64,000 nt of DNA from Pseudomonas sp. A-RE-19 (GCF_019956555.1 NZ_JAHBDQ010000071.1:124001-188000), one strand, 5' to 3'; numbered from the stretch's first letter, positions 8,966 to 17,463 are shown. Notes: generated by a model from the letters alone, not told the origin. Program-made: numbers and translations.

Positions 8966-9546
8966 TGGATGCCTTCAAGCTGCCGTTGCCAGCGATGTGG
9001 GTCGAGCCGCTCTGGCTGGTCGTGCAAATCCTGCTGATCTTGTTGGCCGGTTATGTCGCCCAGCGCGTCGTTGCTAAATGCCTGACTCGACTGGGCGAGC
9101 GCTACCCGTTTCCGCCGCAGTTCTTGATGCCGCTGCGCGGCGGTTTGCGCTGGCTGATCATGGGCAGCGCGCTGATCTTCGTGCTGGAACGTCTTGGCGT
9201 GTCGGCCACGGTGCTCTGGACCGCATTGTCCGGTTTTGTCGCCGTGGCCGCGGTGGCGTTTTTCGCCATGTGGAGCGTGCTGTCCAACCTGCTTTGCGCG
9301 ATTCTGATTTTTACCGTCGGCCCATTCCGTATCGGCGATGTGGTCGAATTGGTGGACACCACCGACAAGCCTGGCGTCAAAGGCCGGGTAGTGGCGATCA
9401 ATCTGCTCTACACCACGCTGATCGAAGCCGAAGAACTCGGTACCGGCAGCGCCATGGTGCAAGTGCCCAATAGCCTGTTCTTCCAGCGCTCGGTTCGACG
9501 CTGGCGCGGCACGGATGTATTCCCTTCGAACGGGTTCGAGAAATAG
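8965..9546 (+). CDS. Short MscS-family mechanosensitive channel-like membrane protein
   Basis: The 193-residue product has three predicted membrane segments (about 12-33, 52-75 and 82-110). These are followed by the beta-domain motif PFRIGDVVELV and the PNSLFFQRSVRR stretch typical of MscS proteins. It lacks most of the C-terminal alpha/beta vestibule and is shorter than MscS (about 286 residues). The ATG shares one base with the stop of the ABC-F gene, so it is probably made by coupled translation. A REP pair follows the stop. Confidence 0.85.
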   Translation: MDAFKLPLPAMWVEPLWLVVQILLILLAGYVAQRVVAKCLTRLGERYPFPPQFLMPLRGGLRWLIMGSALIFVLERLGVSATVLWTALSGFVAVAAVAFFAMWSVLSNLLCAILIFTVGPFRIGDVVELVDTTDKPGVKGRVVAINLLYTTLIEAEELGTGSAMVQVPNSLFFQRSVRRWRGTDVFPSNGFEK

Positions 9547-9569
9547 GCTGGCTGTAGCCTGATACACCG

Positions 9570-9670
9570 CTATCGCGAGCAGGCTCGCTCTCACATTATT
9601 TGATCCTCAGCGAACCTGTGTTCTGTGATCAACCGAGCACCACTGTGGGAGCGAGCCTGCTCGCGATAGG
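9570..9670. repeat. REP pair (GTGGGAGCGAGCCTGCTCGCGA class)
   Basis: Two inverted copies of the REP core (left arm TATCGCGAGCAGGCTCGCTC, right arm its complement) are separated by about 45 bases in the gap after the MscS-like gene. Confidence 0.85.
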
Positions 9671-9787
9671 GCCCTGCCGCCCTGAACGCTGGTCGGCAGC
9701 AACCCCCGTCCTACAAAAAATCGGTAGTCATCGGCCCAAAGGCGCATTAGCTTAGACGTCTGTCAGGAGTCTGAGTCGAGGTGTGCG

Positions 9788-10420
9788 ATGGTGCTTCAAA
9801 CATGGATGGCTTTTTTTGCCGCCTGCTGGGTGATCAGTCTTTCCCCTGGTGCCGGCGCCATTGCGTCGATGTCCAGCGGTTTGCGCTACGGTTTCTGGCG
9901 CGGTTACTGGAACGCCCTGGGCCTGCAACTGGGCCTGGCGTTGCAGATTGCGATTGTCGCCGCCGGTGTCGGTGCGATCCTCACGGCCTCTGCCTCCGCC
10001 TTCTATGCGATCAAATGGTTTGGCGTGGCGTATCTGGTCTACCTCGCGGTCAAGCAATGGCGCGCGCTGCCTAACGAGATGAACGACGACGGGGCCATTC
10101 GGCAGATCGGCAAGCCGATGGCACTGATGTTCCGCGGTTTTCTGGTGAACGTCAGCAACCCCAAGGCCTTGGTATTCATGCTCGCGGTACTGCCGCAATT
10201 CATCGACCCCCACGCGCCACTGGTGGCCCAGTACCTGATCCTCGGCGTGACCATGATCTGTGTCGACCTGATCGTCATGGCCGGCTACACCGGGCTGGCG
10301 GCCAAGGTCCTGCGATTGCTGCGCACGCCCAAGCAGCAGAAACGCATGAACCGCACCTTTGCCGGGCTGTTCATCGGCGCGGCGGCGTTCATGGCGACCC
10401 TGCGCAAAGCGGCAATGTAA
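9788..10420 (+). CDS. LysE/RhtB family amino-acid exporter
   Basis: A 210-residue inner-membrane protein with about six membrane segments. It shows the LysE-family opening SLSPGAGAIASMSSGLRYG and the central GFLVNVSNPKALVF motif. The substrate cannot be read from the sequence; relatives export homoserine, threonine, lysine or cysteine. The ATG is preceded by GAGGTG. It is transcribed alone and ends at a strong terminator. Confidence 0.9.
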   Translation: MVLQTWMAFFAACWVISLSPGAGAIASMSSGLRYGFWRGYWNALGLQLGLALQIAIVAAGVGAILTASASAFYAIKWFGVAYLVYLAVKQWRALPNEMNDDGAIRQIGKPMALMFRGFLVNVSNPKALVFMLAVLPQFIDPHAPLVAQYLILGVTMICVDLIVMAGYTGLAAKVLRLLRTPKQQKRMNRTFAGLFIGAAAFMATLRKAAM

Positions 10421-10433
10421 AACCGTCAGGCAC

Positions 10434-10464
10434 AAAAAAGGCGACCCATTGAGGTCGCCTTTTT
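10434..10464 (+). terminator. Intrinsic terminator after the LysE gene
   Basis: A-run, GGCGACC stem, six-base loop, GGTCGCC and T-run, 13 bases after the stop. The symmetry would also let it stop transcription arriving from the opposing gene cluster. Confidence 0.88.
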
Positions 10465-10484
10465 CATCTGTGGCGAGCGAGCTG

Positions 10485-10516
10485 TTGTGGCGAGGGAGCA
10501 AACTCCCTCGCCACAA
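10485..10516. repeat. Palindromic repeat, TTGTGGCGAGGGAG class
   Basis: A perfect inverted repeat with 14-base arms and a four-base loop between the LysE and CsgG-like genes. The arm is a third REP-type sequence common in fluorescent pseudomonads. Confidence 0.75.
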
Positions 10517-10549
10517 CACGTCCCCTGGCCACAGGTACCTGCTGAAATA

Positions 10550-11293
10550 TCAGTGCAGAATCACCGGCGCCGTATCCCGTGGCAGGTTATTGCGCTGCGG
10601 CGCTTGGCCCGGCTGCTCGTAACCGCTGCCACCGAGCTGTTGGCTCAGTTGCGTGGCCACGTCTTCACCCAACGCCTTGGACACATCGCGCACCACCCGT
10701 GGGCGATTCAGCGAAACCCGGATGTCCCGGCCATTCACCAGTTTGGTGTCCTGACCTTCGCCCATCGCCGTGAAGGCCGAGGTGATCTCAAAGGTCTTGG
10801 TGTTGATCAGGCTGAAGTCCGCCACCAGCGTCAACCCCAGCACCGCCGAATAGCTGTCGGTGTTGGCCAGCTCGTTCATGTCGCGGGTGAAGTCGATGTC
10901 TGACACGGTGCCGAACAGCACGTAGTCGGCGCCCTTGAAGCTGCCGGCCTTGATGCGTTTGATCACGTCATACACATCACCTTTGGACGATGCCGTATAA
11001 GGCGTGCCCTGCACCAGCTGGAACATGCCGGTGCGCAGGATCTCGCCCTTGATGTCGCCGGTGAATTTACGCAGCTCGCCTTGTTCGATGTAGCTGCTGG
11101 TCGCTTCGATCTCGTTGTAACTCGAAGAGCCACTGGCACCGTAGTAACTCTGGTTGTGGTTGCTCTGTGCCGAAACGATGTGGATGTACTGCTCCACGCG
11201 CTCCTGGTACGCCAGATCCGTCACCGCGACTTTCGGGGCCGCTTGCACGCTGAACGCGCAAGCCAGGGCCATCATGCCAATCCATGTGCGCAT
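10550..11293 (-). CDS. Secreted CsgG/LpoB-like protein of the lipoprotein cluster
   Basis: A 247-residue protein with a signal peptide cleaved after VQA (about residue 18) and no lipobox, unlike its four upstream neighbours. The mature part opens with PKVAVTDLAY and contains GADYVLFGTVSDI and a following beta-strand pattern like CsgG/LpoB-fold proteins; the C terminus is Gln/Pro-rich. It starts three bases after the lpoB stop with GGAG upstream, so it is the last gene of the five-gene cluster. I infer a periplasmic partner of LpoB; no specific function is known to me. Confidence 0.75.
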   Translation of the reverse strand: MRTWIGMMALACAFSVQAAPKVAVTDLAYQERVEQYIHIVSAQSNHNQSYYGASGSSSYNEIEATSSYIEQGELRKFTGDIKGEILRTGMFQLVQGTPYTASSKGDVYDVIKRIKAGSFKGADYVLFGTVSDIDFTRDMNELANTDSYSAVLGLTLVADFSLINTKTFEITSAFTAMGEGQDTKLVNGRDIRVSLNRPRVVRDVSKALGEDVATQLSQQLGGSGYEQPGQAPQRNNLPRDTAPVILH

Positions 11294-11296
11294 CGA

Positions 11297-11884
11297 TTAA
11301 CGCTCCGTGGTTTTGCGGATCTCTTTTTCGTCCATCCATTCGGCCAGACCGCTTTCAACGTCGATCAACTGCAGGCTGAATTTGTAGAAGACGTCCTTGT
11401 AATCGCTGCTGCGCTTGACGATCGAGCTGATCGAGCCTTCAAGACGGTACTGGGCGGCAATCATGTTGCCTGTCTTGGCCACGGTGCTTTTCTTGTACAG
11501 GCCGCTCTGGTTTTGCAGCTTGAGCTGATCGACCTGGCTCTGCATTGCGGTGTTGTCGCTGGCGAAACGGGCGACGCCGGTCTTCATCAGCTGGGTCTTG
11601 ATGCTGGTGGTGATTTCGCGGGTGTCGATGTATTCGCTGGTCTTGTTCTTCACGTCGTAGACCTGAACCACCGGACGGCCTTGCAGGATGCCGGACTGGG
11701 CCAGGGAGCGGGTCATGGACTCGGCGATCATCTGCAGGTCGGTGGAACCGAACTCATTGGTCACGGTTTCCACGGCTTTGGTGTCGCCGTAGCTGATGTT
11801 TTTGCTGCCAAGCGTCGGCGAAGTGTTGGCGCAACCACTGGCCAGGAGGGCGATGACGGCGATGAACGAAAAGCGTGCAAACAT
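11297..11884 (-). CDS. lpoB: LpoB-family outer-membrane lipoprotein
   Basis: A 195-residue lipoprotein with lipobox LASGC (C18) and Ala at +2, which favours outer-membrane sorting. The fold signature of the LpoB family is present: a flexible start, STDLQMIAESMTRSLAQSG, a YRLEGSISSIVKRS strand pair, and SGLAEWMDEKEIRK at the end. In E. coli LpoB activates the peptidoglycan synthase PBP1b. Pseudomonas PBP1b is known to use the unrelated LpoP, so the partner here is open. RBS GAGAG precedes the ATG. The upstream YcfL gene is its conserved neighbour in enterobacteria too. Confidence 0.85.
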   Translation of the reverse strand: MFARFSFIAVIALLASGCANTSPTLGSKNISYGDTKAVETVTNEFGSTDLQMIAESMTRSLAQSGILQGRPVVQVYDVKNKTSEYIDTREITTSIKTQLMKTGVARFASDNTAMQSQVDQLKLQNQSGLYKKSTVAKTGNMIAAQYRLEGSISSIVKRSSDYKDVFYKFSLQLIDVESGLAEWMDEKEIRKTTER

Positions 11885-11923
11885 GGGAATGCTCTCTAGA
11901 ACTGAACGAATAGGGTGTCGGGC

Positions 11924-12295
11924 TTAAGGCGTTTTGATTTCGAGACGGAAATCGACGGCTTTGGCGGTTGGCGCAATGGCCTGAATGAAACTGGTCTGCT
12001 CGCCGTACATCATCTGGCTTTTCCAGGTTTCTTCTTCGGCAACCGGGAAGCCTTCAGGGCCGAGCCAGGCGAAACGGTAGTAGAAGGTCTTGTTGTTGTA
12101 GCTGGTGTTGCTCAGCTGCACATTGACCGTCATGAAGCCGTTTTCCCGGGCCACGCGCATGGCGCCGACCACAATGTTCTTCAGCTTGCCCATGGCCACG
12201 ACCTTGCTGGCAGCGCTGCCCGGCTCTGGTGGTGGCGGGGTGGCGCAGCCGGCCAGCAAGGCCAGGGCGACGACAGCGATGAGTTTGAAGCGCAT
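11924..12295 (-). CDS. YcfL-family lipoprotein (DUF1425)
   Basis: A 123-residue lipoprotein with lipobox LLAGC (C17) and Ala at +2. The mature domain is the DUF1425/YcfL type: a beta-rich domain with VNVQLSNTSYNNKTFYYRF and a following W-x-G-PEG-FP segment. Function is unknown, but ycfL sits immediately upstream of lpoB in E. coli, and the same order is kept here. GGAG lies eight bases before the ATG. It starts 15 bases after the COG3014 gene. Confidence 0.82.
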   Translation of the reverse strand: MRFKLIAVVALALLAGCATPPPPEPGSAASKVVAMGKLKNIVVGAMRVARENGFMTVNVQLSNTSYNNKTFYYRFAWLGPEGFPVAEEETWKSQMMYGEQTSFIQAIAPTAKAVDFRLEIKTP

Positions 12296-12310
12296 GCAAA
12301 GACTCCGTTC

Positions 12311-13705
12311 TTAAGGTTGTTTGAGGCTGGCCACGGCGGTCGGATTGACACTCGGGATCACATGCGCAGCCACGCCGCTGGCGAACACTTGATTGCCCAC
12401 GGCGCGCAGGGTGATGACCTGATAGCGCTGATCGACAGTGACCTTGACCACCGAGCCACCCACGACGCTCGGCAGCGTGACGCGGTGCTCGCCTTTTTTC
12501 AGCCGCAGACGCACCACTTGGGTGTTGTCCGGCAGCGTGCGCCATGTACGGGTATCGGCACCTTCGAGCACGGCTGAAGAGATACCGACTGCAAGCCCCG
12601 CCAGCGGATTGGTTTCGTTGATCTTCTTCTGTGCCACGCCACGGGTGATCGCCCGCACGGTGGTGCGCAGGATGATGCCCGGCATGTCGTCACGCAGCGC
12701 GCGACGGGACATGGCGGTGGTGCTGTTGAGCTGAGTCAGGTTCAGCTGCTGACCATCCACGCCGATCTGGGCGAAGGTCGCGGTGGAGGTATCCGGCTTG
12801 ATGATCGGGAACGACAACGGCGTGATCACGATGTTGTTGCTGATCGGCAACGGCAGCGGAACGCGAATCGAGTCGCGGGATGGCGCCAGACCGCTTTGCA
12901 CGACAATCAGAATGTCGCTGTCCTCGTCCTTGGCGGGTTTGTCGAGATTCACCAGCGCCTGTTCCAGCAGCGGCGTGTTCGGACGCAGCTCGGCGGCCTT
13001 GCGATAACCCGGCGCCGCCAGATCTTTCTCACCCAGGGCTTCATAGACGAAACCGGCCAGGTAATGGCTGAACGCACTCTGGTAGCTGTTTTTCAGGCTG
13101 ACCACTTCCGGCGCGTCGAGGCTGGCCACCGGATAACCCTGAAGATCCTTGTACTGGGTTTTAACGCCTTCTTTCTCGGCTTGCTCTTCGCTCTTGAGGT
13201 ATTCCTTGTCACGCAGATCGGCGATCACCGCTTCACGCTCGTGAGTTTTCTTGATCGCGGTGCGCGCGCCGTCGAAGTCATTCACCGCCAGCAGGTTGAG
13301 GGCCATCTGCGTGGTAAGCATGACTTTTTCGTAGTCGTAGCCTTCGTAGCGACGAACCTTGTCGTTGACCAGAAAGCTGCCGAACTGAGCCAGGTATTTG
13401 TCAGTGTCGAGCTTGACCGCGTCTTCCCACTTGCCCACCACCTGATCGGCGCTGGTCCAGGCGTTCTGGCTGCCGGACAAGTCGCCCTTGGCGCGCAGCA
13501 GTTCACCTTTCTCGAAGTAGTAGAGAAGGTCTTTGTCTTTGCCGGTGTTGTTCTTTTCCAGCAGGGTCAAAGCGGCGTCGACGTTGCCGGAAGCCAGTTG
13601 CTGGTTGGTTTGTGCAAGTTCCGAATCGTAGTTACGAAAGGCCGAGCAGCCGGAAAGCAACGTGACAGCGCTGAGCGCGATCAAGGTGGGGGCACGGAAT
13701 GCCAT
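12311..13705 (-). CDS. COG3014 lipoprotein, copy A
   Basis: A 464-residue lipoprotein (lipobox LLSGC, C20; Ser at +2). The N-terminal half is helical with TPR-like repeats (LLYYFEKGELLRAKGD, MALNLLAVNDFDGAR, YEALGEKDLAAPGYRKA); the C-terminal half is beta-rich and ends with a strand-rich segment (RLKKGEHRVTLPSVVGGSV). This is the COG3014 family, of unknown function. The ATG at 13705 is preferred to one 27 codons upstream because it directly precedes the signal peptide and has an AGGGA site. It heads the YcfL-LpoB-CsgG-like unit and has a close paralogue just upstream. Confidence 0.85.
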   Translation of the reverse strand: MAFRAPTLIALSAVTLLSGCSAFRNYDSELAQTNQQLASGNVDAALTLLEKNNTGKDKDLLYYFEKGELLRAKGDLSGSQNAWTSADQVVGKWEDAVKLDTDKYLAQFGSFLVNDKVRRYEGYDYEKVMLTTQMALNLLAVNDFDGARTAIKKTHEREAVIADLRDKEYLKSEEQAEKEGVKTQYKDLQGYPVASLDAPEVVSLKNSYQSAFSHYLAGFVYEALGEKDLAAPGYRKAAELRPNTPLLEQALVNLDKPAKDEDSDILIVVQSGLAPSRDSIRVPLPLPISNNIVITPLSFPIIKPDTSTATFAQIGVDGQQLNLTQLNSTTAMSRRALRDDMPGIILRTTVRAITRGVAQKKINETNPLAGLAVGISSAVLEGADTRTWRTLPDNTQVVRLRLKKGEHRVTLPSVVGGSVVKVTVDQRYQVITLRAVGNQVFASGVAAHVIPSVNPTAVASLKQP

Positions 13706-13844
13706 AGGGGGTACGTCTTCCCTGAATAAAAGCAGCCGCGTGCGGGTCGGGCTGTTGGGACCCATCGGCAGGGCTGTTGGCCTCATGCCAATTCCTCATA
13801 AAAAGAGGAGCTTAAATGCCGCATAGCTATAACGGCGGCGCGGC

Positions 13845-13873
13845 ATTATAAACAGGGATGCTGGCTATGTAAT
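13845..13873 (-). promoter_or_regulatory. Candidate sigma-70 promoter of the COG3014-YcfL-LpoB unit
   Basis: On the minus strand ATTACA (13873-13868), a 17-base spacer and a perfect TATAAT (13850-13845) lie about 140 bases before the COG3014 copy A start, in an AT-rich gap. Confidence 0.5.
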
Positions 13874-13910
13874 GGCTTTTTAATTACACATTTTCATAAT
13901 GTGCCATTAC
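13869..13910. other. Nested inverted repeat between the two COG3014 genes
   Basis: GTAATGGC (13869-13876) is matched by GCCATTAC (13903-13910), and CACATT/AATGTG pair inside it. The repeat begins right after the stop codon of copy B and overlaps the putative -35 box of copy A, so it could end one transcript or regulate the next. Confidence 0.5.
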
Positions 13911-15308
13911 TTATTTCAGGCCGGATACCACATTGCTTTCAGGTGCAGAAGCAGGTTCGAAAGCCACTCCGTTGCTGTAAGTCCGGTTGCCTAGCGCTCT
14001 CAGGCCTATCACCTGATGGTTCTGATCGATGCGGACTTTCAGGGGCGCGGCACCCGGTGCGTTGGGCAGGCTGATCAGGTGCTCGCCTTTTTTCAGGCGC
14101 AGACGCGTCATCAGAGTGATGTTGGGCAAGGTGCGCCAGGTTCGGGTGTCCGCATGCTCGAAGCCATCGTGCTGTGTCACGTAAGAGGCTTTGCTCGGGT
14201 CGCGTCGGTTGTCTGTAGCCTGAACAGAAGCGGCCAGGAAGGCGCGATAGGCGGTGCGCTGAATGATGCCAGGCATGTCGTCGCGCAACGTTCGCAAAGA
14301 CATGTCGGTGATGCTGTTAACAAGGATCAGTTGCTGTTTGCGGCCATCGATCGTCATCTGCGTGAACGCCGGGGTTGACGTGTCGGGAACCATCACTGGA
14401 AACGATACGTTGGCGACGATCACCTGGTTGTCTTCCAGGCGCACCGGATAGGGGACACGAACCGAGCTGCGCGCCGGCGCCAGGCCGCTTTGCACGACAA
14501 TCAGCACATCACTTTCATTTGCCTTGATTGCGGGTTGGTCGAGTTCGCGCAATGCCTGTTCGAAGAAGGGCAGGTCGGGACGCAACTCGATGGCCTGGCG
14601 ATAACCCGGGGCGGCGAGATCACGCTCACCCAGCGCTTCATAGGTGAACCCGGCCAGGTAGTGACTGAATGCACTCTGATAGCCGTTTTTCAGCGCAATC
14701 ACAGCGGGCGCATCGAGGGTCATCACGGGGTAGCCTTGAAGATCCTTGTAGTGCACGCGAACACCCTGGGCCTTGGCTTCTTCTTCGAGTCGCTCGTATT
14801 CCTTTTCCCGTTGACGGGCGATCAGTGTTTCACGTTCGTGGGTTTTCTTGATGTCGGCGCGGGCACCGTCGAAGTCATTCACGGCCAACTGGTTCAGAGC
14901 CATTTGCGTGGTCAGCATGACTTTTTCGTAGTCGTAGCCATCGTAGCGACGCAGTTTGTCGTTGATGATGCTGCCCCAGTGATCGCCCATCGCGGACAAG
15001 AGCTGTGTGCTGACAGACTCGACGGTGTCCTGGCGCTGGATCACCATTTGCTCCGCGCTACGCCAGGCAACCTGGCTTTGCGGCAGCGCCCCACTGGCAC
15101 TCAGCACTGCACCTTTTTCAAAGTAGTAGAGCAAGTCCCGTTCTTCTGACGGATTGTGCAGTTCCAGCAGTTGGAGAGCGCCCTGCGGATTGCCCGCTTT
15201 CAGCTGGTCGGTGGTTTGTTCCAGTTCCAGGTCGTAGTTGCGGTAGGCGGCGCACCCGGTCAGTTGCAGGGCGAGGCTTAACATCAGAACGAAAAGAGGT
15301 GAACGCAT
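13911..15308 (-). CDS. COG3014 lipoprotein, copy B
   Basis: A 465-residue paralogue of copy A with lipobox QLTGC (C19; Ala at +2), the same TPR-like helical half and beta-rich C-terminal half. Long blocks are nearly identical (YDYEKVMLTTQMALN, FDGAR, KKTHERE, KDLQGYPV, SAFSHYLAGF), and both genes have an AGGGAAGA ribosome site, so the pair arose by tandem duplication. Copy B differs most in the central and last 100 residues (for instance DNRRDPSKASYVTQ). It has its own upstream region, divergent from the iron permease gene. Function unknown. Confidence 0.85.
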   Translation of the reverse strand: MRSPLFVLMLSLALQLTGCAAYRNYDLELEQTTDQLKAGNPQGALQLLELHNPSEERDLLYYFEKGAVLSASGALPQSQVAWRSAEQMVIQRQDTVESVSTQLLSAMGDHWGSIINDKLRRYDGYDYEKVMLTTQMALNQLAVNDFDGARADIKKTHERETLIARQREKEYERLEEEAKAQGVRVHYKDLQGYPVMTLDAPAVIALKNGYQSAFSHYLAGFTYEALGERDLAAPGYRQAIELRPDLPFFEQALRELDQPAIKANESDVLIVVQSGLAPARSSVRVPYPVRLEDNQVIVANVSFPVMVPDTSTPAFTQMTIDGRKQQLILVNSITDMSLRTLRDDMPGIIQRTAYRAFLAASVQATDNRRDPSKASYVTQHDGFEHADTRTWRTLPNITLMTRLRLKKGEHLISLPNAPGAAPLKVRIDQNHQVIGLRALGNRTYSNGVAFEPASAPESNVVSGLK

Positions 15309-15398
15309 GGACGATGATTCTTCCCTGAATTAAACCGCGGGAGGTGGCAATTTGCCGCCAACTGTACATGCCGTTGCACGGGAATTACCAACAAAGCT

Positions 15399-15411
15399 TG
15401 AGTGAAACTCA
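15399..15411. promoter_or_regulatory. Inverted repeat TGAGT-GAA-ACTCA before the FTR1 gene
   Basis: A perfect short inverted repeat, extended by an overlapping CTCATTGAG, lies 49 bases upstream of the FTR1 start. It could be an operator; it matches the Fur consensus only weakly. Confidence 0.3.
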
Positions 15412-15459
15412 TTGAGAGTGAACAATGTGTTACTTCGTATTTCCATTTGAGATTTATTC

Positions 15460-17358
15460 ATGATTGCCTCCTCTCGTTTTCTGGCGTGGCTCGTGCTGCC
15501 GGTGATCGCGTTTTGCAGTTTCAATGCGTTGGCCGAAACCACGGAAGGTGCGTCCAAGGCCCTGCATTTGCTCGATTACATCGGCGCCGATTACCCGGCG
15601 ACGGTCGAGGCGGGCAACGTCATTGATGAGTCTGAATACCGCGAACAGCAGGAATTTCTGAAGGTGCTGCAAGGCTTGATCGCCGATTTGCCGGCCAAAC
15701 CCGAGCGCGCAGAGCTGGAGCAGGGCATCAGCAGCCTTCGTGTTGCAATCGCCGCTCGCAAGGACGGCGCGGATGTGGGCCGTCAGGCCCGGCAACTGGG
15801 CGCAAAACTGGCGGTGGCGTATGAGGTCAGTCAAGCCCCGATCATTACCCCGGACCCGACCCGCGGTGCGCCGCTATATGCTCAGCAATGCTCGGTGTGC
15901 CATGGCGATGCGGGCGCCGGTGATGGCCCGGCGGGCGTCGGCATGACGCCACCGCCGACCAATCTGCGCGATGCCGCGCGACTGGACCGTCTGAGCCTCT
16001 ACGCGATCTACAACACGCTGGGCATGGGCGTCGAAGGCACCGACATGCCGGCTTTCGCCGATCAGCTGGATGACCGTCAGCGTTGGGACCTGGCGACCTA
16101 CATCGCCAGCTTCAGCGCCGATCCGGCGGCGGCAAAATCCGAGAAAACCTACAACATCGCCGACCTGGCGCGTCGGACACCCGCCGAAGTGCAGGCCGCC
16201 GAAGGTGCGCAAGCGGCCGCGACCTTCCGCGCGCAACGGGCACAACCGCCGCAGGTCAAGCGCGGCCCGGGGCAATTGCTGGAATACACGGCGGCCACGT
16301 TGGACAAGAGCATCGCCGCCTACCGCGCCGGCGATCATGACCAAGCCTACGACCTGTCGGTGGCGGCGTACCTGGAAGGCTTCGAACTGGTCGAAAGCTC
16401 GCTGGACAACGTCAACGCCAACGTGCGCAAAGACACTGAGAAGTCCCTGATGGCTTACCGTCAGTCGTTGCAGGACGGCTTGCCGGTGGCCCAGGCCGAG
16501 CAACGTCTGGAGGCGGCCAAAGCCAAGTTGAAAGAATCTGCCGGCCTGCTCGGCAGCGATGGCTTGAGCTGGTCGCTGAGCTACATTTCCGGTTTGTTGA
16601 TTCTGTTGCGAGAAGGTCTGGAAGCGATTCTGGTGCTCGCAGCGATCCTCGCGTTCCTGCGCAATACCGGCCAGCAATCGGCGGTGCGCAGTGTGAACAC
16701 CGGCTGGGGCCTGGCGCTGCTGGCCGGGCTGGCGACCTGGGCGTTGGCGGCGTATGTGATCGACGTCAGCGGTGCCCAGCGAGAATTGCTGGAAGGTGCG
16801 ACCGCTTTGTTTGCCAGTGTCATGGTGCTCTGGCTCGGCGTGTGGATGCACGACCGGCGCCACGCGGCGGCCTGGCAGGATTACATCAAGAGCAGCCTGG
16901 TCAGCGGCGGAGGGCGTTTCGGGTTTGCGATCCTGGCGTTCTTCTCGGTTTATCGCGAACTGTTCGAAGTGATCCTGTTCTACGAAACGTTGTGGTTGCA
17001 GGCCGGGCCAGCAGGGCATAACGCCGTGCTGGCGGGCGGCGCGACGGCGCTGGTACTGCTGATCGGTCTGGCCTGGGTCATTTTGCGCGGCTCGGCGAAA
17101 CTGCCCTTGGCGTTGTTCTTCGGCATCAATGCCGGTTTGCTCTGCGCGTTGTCGGTGGTGTTTGCCGGCCATGGCGTGAAGGCGTTGCAGGAAGCCGGGG
17201 TGTTCGGCACGCGGCCGGTGCCGTTCTTTGACTTCGACTGGCTGGGGATCCACGCGGATGCCTATTCGCTGAGTGCGCAGGCCGTGGCGATCATTGCGAT
17301 CATCGTGCTGTACAGCCGTAGCCGGATGGCCGAGAAGCGGCGGTTGCCGGTTTCTTAA
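15460..17358 (+). CDS. FTR1-family iron permease fused to a cytochrome c domain
   Basis: The 632-residue protein has a signal peptide (1-25), a periplasmic cytochrome c domain with haem site CSVCH (144-148) and a methionine ligand candidate in GTDMPAF, then a helical linker (about 240-370). A seven-helix FTR1 permease follows. The two iron-binding motifs are LREGLEAIL (RE at 384-385) and YRELFEVIL (RE at 499-500). FTR1 permeases take up iron coupled to oxidation of Fe(II), and the attached haem domain may accept that electron. The start has a poor ribosome site (TTTGAG). No EfeO or EfeB gene is adjacent. Confidence 0.88.
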   Translation: MIASSRFLAWLVLPVIAFCSFNALAETTEGASKALHLLDYIGADYPATVEAGNVIDESEYREQQEFLKVLQGLIADLPAKPERAELEQGISSLRVAIAARKDGADVGRQARQLGAKLAVAYEVSQAPIITPDPTRGAPLYAQQCSVCHGDAGAGDGPAGVGMTPPPTNLRDAARLDRLSLYAIYNTLGMGVEGTDMPAFADQLDDRQRWDLATYIASFSADPAAAKSEKTYNIADLARRTPAEVQAAEGAQAAATFRAQRAQPPQVKRGPGQLLEYTAATLDKSIAAYRAGDHDQAYDLSVAAYLEGFELVESSLDNVNANVRKDTEKSLMAYRQSLQDGLPVAQAEQRLEAAKAKLKESAGLLGSDGLSWSLSYISGLLILLREGLEAILVLAAILAFLRNTGQQSAVRSVNTGWGLALLAGLATWALAAYVIDVSGAQRELLEGATALFASVMVLWLGVWMHDRRHAAAWQDYIKSSLVSGGGRFGFAILAFFSVYRELFEVILFYETLWLQAGPAGHNAVLAGGATALVLLIGLAWVILRGSAKLPLALFFGINAGLLCALSVVFAGHGVKALQEAGVFGTRPVPFFDFDWLGIHADAYSLSAQAVAIIAIIVLYSRSRMAEKRRLPVS

Positions 17359-17378
17359 AAGCATTCGCTGCGCTCACA

Positions 17379-17441
17379 ATCGCGAGCAGGCTCGCTCCCA
17401 CAGGATTGCGTATAACCTGTGGGAGCGGGCCTGCTCGCGAT
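17379..17441 (+). repeat. REP pair with T-run, between FTR1 and yaiI
   Basis: ATCGCGAGCAGGCTCGCTCC and its near complement form a long hairpin followed directly by seven T residues, 23 bases before the yaiI start. It can act as terminator of the FTR1 transcript. Confidence 0.8.
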
Positions 17442-17463
17442 TTTTTTGGAAGAGGAAAACACA

